64,000 bases of DNA, from positions 62,001 through 126,000 of the forward strand of contig NZ_JBNNGK010000008.1 of NCBI RefSeq assembly GCF_050268245.1. Reading direction: 5' to 3'. A model generated the notes under the pieces. The model had not been told where the DNA came from and ran no database searches. It worked only from the letters and a program-made list of their open reading frames with translations. Of the stretch, positions 61,696 through 64,000 are shown piece by piece. Source of the stretch: JBNNGK01 sp050268245. Its GTDB lineage: Bacteria; Pseudomonadota; Gammaproteobacteria; Enterobacterales; Enterobacteriaceae. A program made the position numbers and the translations under genes. Every line of letters starts with the position of its first letter. Position 1 is the stretch's first letter.

Positions 61696-64000
61696 ATGTC
61701 GTCCAATCTTCGTGAAGCGAGTAGGGATAAGCTAGTCGTACTGAATAGTGAATATCATTATTACAGTCTGCCGCTCGTGGCCAAGCAGCTAGGTGATATT
61801 GGCCGGCTGCCCAAATCCATGAAAGTGTTATTAGAGAATCTGCTGCGCCATGTCGATGGTGACACCGTGCAGGAAGAGGATTTAAAAGCCCTTGTCGGTT
61901 GGTTGCAAACTGGGCATGCCGATCGCGAAATTGCCTATCGTCCTGCGCGTGTTTTGATGCAGGATTTCACTGGCGTACCGGCCGTCGTCGATCTGGCTGC
62001 AATGCGAGAAGCGGTACAAAGACTGGGAGGGGATGTTGAGCAGGTGAATCCGCTGTCGCCGGTCGATTTAGTGATTGATCACTCGGTTACCGTTGACGAA
62101 TTTGGCGACGATCACGCTTTTGATGAAAACGTGCGTATTGAAATGGCACGCAATCATGAGCGTTATACCTTTCTACGTTGGGGGCAACAGGCCTTTAACC
62201 GTTTCCGCGTGGTGCCGCCGGGTACCGGTATTTGCCATCAGGTCAATCTGGAATATCTTGGTCAGACGGTGTGGCATAGTGAAGAGAACGGCAAGCAGAT
62301 TGCCTATCCAGATACGTTGGTGGGGACGGACTCTCACACCACAATGATTAACGGTCTGGGGATACTCGGATGGGGGGTCGGGGGCATTGAAGCGGAGGCC
62401 GCGATGCTGGGCCAGCCAGTGTCGATGCTGATCCCGGATGTGGTGGGATTTAAGCTCACCGGAAAGCTGCGTGAAGGCATCACCGCCACCGACCTGGTGT
62501 TGACCGTGACACAAATGCTACGTAAACACGGCGTAGTGGGTAAGTTTGTTGAGTTTTATGGTGACGGGTTGGCGCAGTTACCGCTCGCCGATCGTGCCAC
62601 CATCGCTAATATGGCACCGGAATATGGGGCGACCTGCGGTTTCTTCCCTGTTGACGATGTCACCTTAGATTATCTGACGCTGAGCGGACGCAGTGAAGAG
62701 CAAATCGCACTGGTAGAGGCTTATGCCAAAGCTCAGGGCATGTGGCGAGAACCCGGCGATGAACCGGTATTTACCAGCACGTTAGCGTTGGATATGTCGT
62801 CGGTTGAGGCGAGCTTGGCCGGGCCAAAACGGCCGCAAGATAGGGTGGCACTGTCAGGTGTTCCGCGCGCGTTTGCTGCGGCGACCGAGTTGGACATCAA
62901 TACGGGCAAGAAAAAAGCCGACTCCGTCACGTTCATATTAGATGGGCAATCGCACCAGCTAAAAGAGGGCGCAGTGGTGATTGCGGCGATTACTTCCTGT
63001 ACCAATACCTCTAATCCCAGCGTGATGATGGCAGCAGGTTTGCTGGCGAAAAATGCCGTGGAAAAAGGGTTAAAGGTGAAACCGTGGGTGAAAACCTCAC
63101 TGGCACCTGGCTCCAAAGTGGTTACCGATTATTTTGACAGTGCTAAGTTGACGCCTTACTTGGAAAAGCTGGGTTATAACCTGGTGGGGTACGGATGTAC
63201 TACCTGCATTGGTAACTCAGGGCCATTACCGGAACCCATAGAGTCAGCGATTAAAGACGGCGATCTGACGGTGGGGGCAGTGCTATCTGGTAACCGTAAC
63301 TTCGAGGGGCGGATTCATCCGCTGGTAAAAACTAACTGGTTGGCCTCACCGCCGTTGGTGGTGGCATACGCGTTGGCTGGTACCATGGCATTGGACCTAA
63401 GCACTGATGCTTTGGGAACCGATAAAGAGGGTAAGCCGGTTTATCTGAAGGATATCTGGCCGAGTAATATTGACATCGCCAAGGCCGTGGAAGAAGTACG
63501 AACAGAGATGTTCCATAAGGAGTACGGTGAAGTGTTTGACGGTGATGAGGCTTGGCAATCCATTCATGTCACGGGTTCGGCCACCTATCCATGGCAGGAG
63601 GATTCTACTTATATCCGCCATTCACCGTTCTTTAATACCATGCAAGCGAAGCCGGATACGGTCAAAGATATTCATGCCGCGCGTATTCTGGCAATGCTTG
63701 CCGATTCCGTCACCACCGACCATATTTCACCGGCAGGGAGTATCAAGGTTGATAGCCCGGCAGGGCGCTATTTGCGCGAACACGGTGTTGATGTTAGCGC
63801 GTTTAACTCTTATGGCTCGCGTCGCGGTAACTATGAAGTCATGATGCGTGGCACCTTTGCGAACATTCGTATCCGCAACGAGATGGTTCCCGGCGTGGAG
63901 GGCGGAGTGACGCGTCATATTCCTTCGCAAGATGAGATGTCGATTTATGACGCCGCGATGCGTTACCAGCAAGAGCAGGTTCCGCTGGCCGTGATTGCAG
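61696..64000 (+). CDS. acnA: Aconitate hydratase A (partial, runs off the right edge)
   Basis: Stress- and stationary-phase aconitase interconverting citrate and isocitrate. 768 codons are visible of about 890. GGAGGAG precedes the ATG. Substrate motif DTLVGTDSHTTMINGLGILG, and the [4Fe-4S] ligands in TSCTNTSNPS and GYGCTTCIGNSG, are intact. The C-terminal swivel domain has begun (SFNSYGSRRGNYEVMMRG-type segment, here NSYGSRRGNYEVMMRGTFAN). The frame is open to the window end with no break. Confidence 0.97.
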   Translation, partial: MSSNLREASRDKLVVLNSEYHYYSLPLVAKQLGDIGRLPKSMKVLLENLLRHVDGDTVQEEDLKALVGWLQTGHADREIAYRPARVLMQDFTGVPAVVDLAAMREAVQRLGGDVEQVNPLSPVDLVIDHSVTVDEFGDDHAFDENVRIEMARNHERYTFLRWGQQAFNRFRVVPPGTGICHQVNLEYLGQTVWHSEENGKQIAYPDTLVGTDSHTTMINGLGILGWGVGGIEAEAAMLGQPVSMLIPDVVGFKLTGKLREGITATDLVLTVTQMLRKHGVVGKFVEFYGDGLAQLPLADRATIANMAPEYGATCGFFPVDDVTLDYLTLSGRSEEQIALVEAYAKAQGMWREPGDEPVFTSTLALDMSSVEASLAGPKRPQDRVALSGVPRAFAAATELDINTGKKKADSVTFILDGQSHQLKEGAVVIAAITSCTNTSNPSVMMAAGLLAKNAVEKGLKVKPWVKTSLAPGSKVVTDYFDSAKLTPYLEKLGYNLVGYGCTTCIGNSGPLPEPIESAIKDGDLTVGAVLSGNRNFEGRIHPLVKTNWLASPPLVVAYALAGTMALDLSTDALGTDKEGKPVYLKDIWPSNIDIAKAVEEVRTEMFHKEYGEVFDGDEAWQSIHVTGSATYPWQEDSTYIRHSPFFNTMQAKPDTVKDIHAARILAMLADSVTTDHISPAGSIKVDSPAGRYLREHGVDVSAFNSYGSRRGNYEVMMRGTFANIRIRNEMVPGVEGGVTRHIPSQDEMSIYDAAMRYQQEQVPLAVIA

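Overview
The window is a chromosomal core segment from a member of the Enterobacterales. Gene content, order and protein sequences closely follow the E. coli topB-nudG-xthA and rssAB-galU-hns-tdk-adhE-opp-cls-tonB-trp-rluB-topA-cysB-acnA blocks, but several departures point away from E. coli. trpG and trpD are separate genes, oppA is duplicated in tandem, a ToxR/MarT-like plus FidL-like pair is present, and ugd plus a UDP-glucuronate epimerase follow galU. Together these suggest the Yersiniaceae (a Yersinia/Serratia-like organism). The family-level placement is an inference; the genus cannot be fixed from this window.

Layout. 1-6.6 kb: topB, ynjH, nudG, xthA, a LOG-family gene, two tRNA-Tyr genes followed by two ~172-bp repeats that each restart with the tRNA 3' end (like the E. 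coli tyrT/rtT repeats), purU and ychJ. 6.7-12.3 kb: rssA, rssB, then a nucleotide-sugar run galU-ugd-epimerase (UDP-glucose to UDP-glucuronate to UDP-galacturonate). 12.4-18.3 kb: hns, tdk, adhE, ychE. 19-26.3 kb: oligopeptide permease oppA-oppA-oppBCDF. 26.5-27.0 kb: a 110-bp tandem repeat array. 27.3-39.3 kb: yciU, clsA, yciY, a DHA2 drug-efflux gene with a divergent TetR regulator, yciI, queH, tonB, yciA, yciB, a SulP transporter, yciC, a YkgJ-like protein and ompW. 39.4-46.6 kb: a decayed BON-domain lipoprotein gene and the trp operon trpLEGDCBA with promoter, operator, leader peptide and attenuator. 46.7-48.7 kb: rnm, yciO and an orphan Rap1a/Tai-type protein. 48.9-52.1 kb: an AT-rich accessory island with a FidL-like membrane protein, a membrane-anchored winged-helix regulator broken by one base in an A8 tract, and two orphan fimbrial-type genes. 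52.4-64 kb: rluB, btuR, yciK, sohB, yciN, topA, cysB and the first ~86% of acnA, which runs off the end.

The most interesting region is the 48.9-52.1 kb island. The regulator's two halves, read through a -1 shift at the A8 tract, give one continuous ~242-residue ToxR-type protein with a winged helix, a membrane segment and a periplasmic tail, and its stop overlaps the fidL-like start. It sits next to pilin-like genes that have no chaperone or usher. Other points worth a second look are the tRNA-derived repeats, the 110-bp array, the terminator duplication behind topA, the queH gene and the twice-frameshifted BON lipoprotein.
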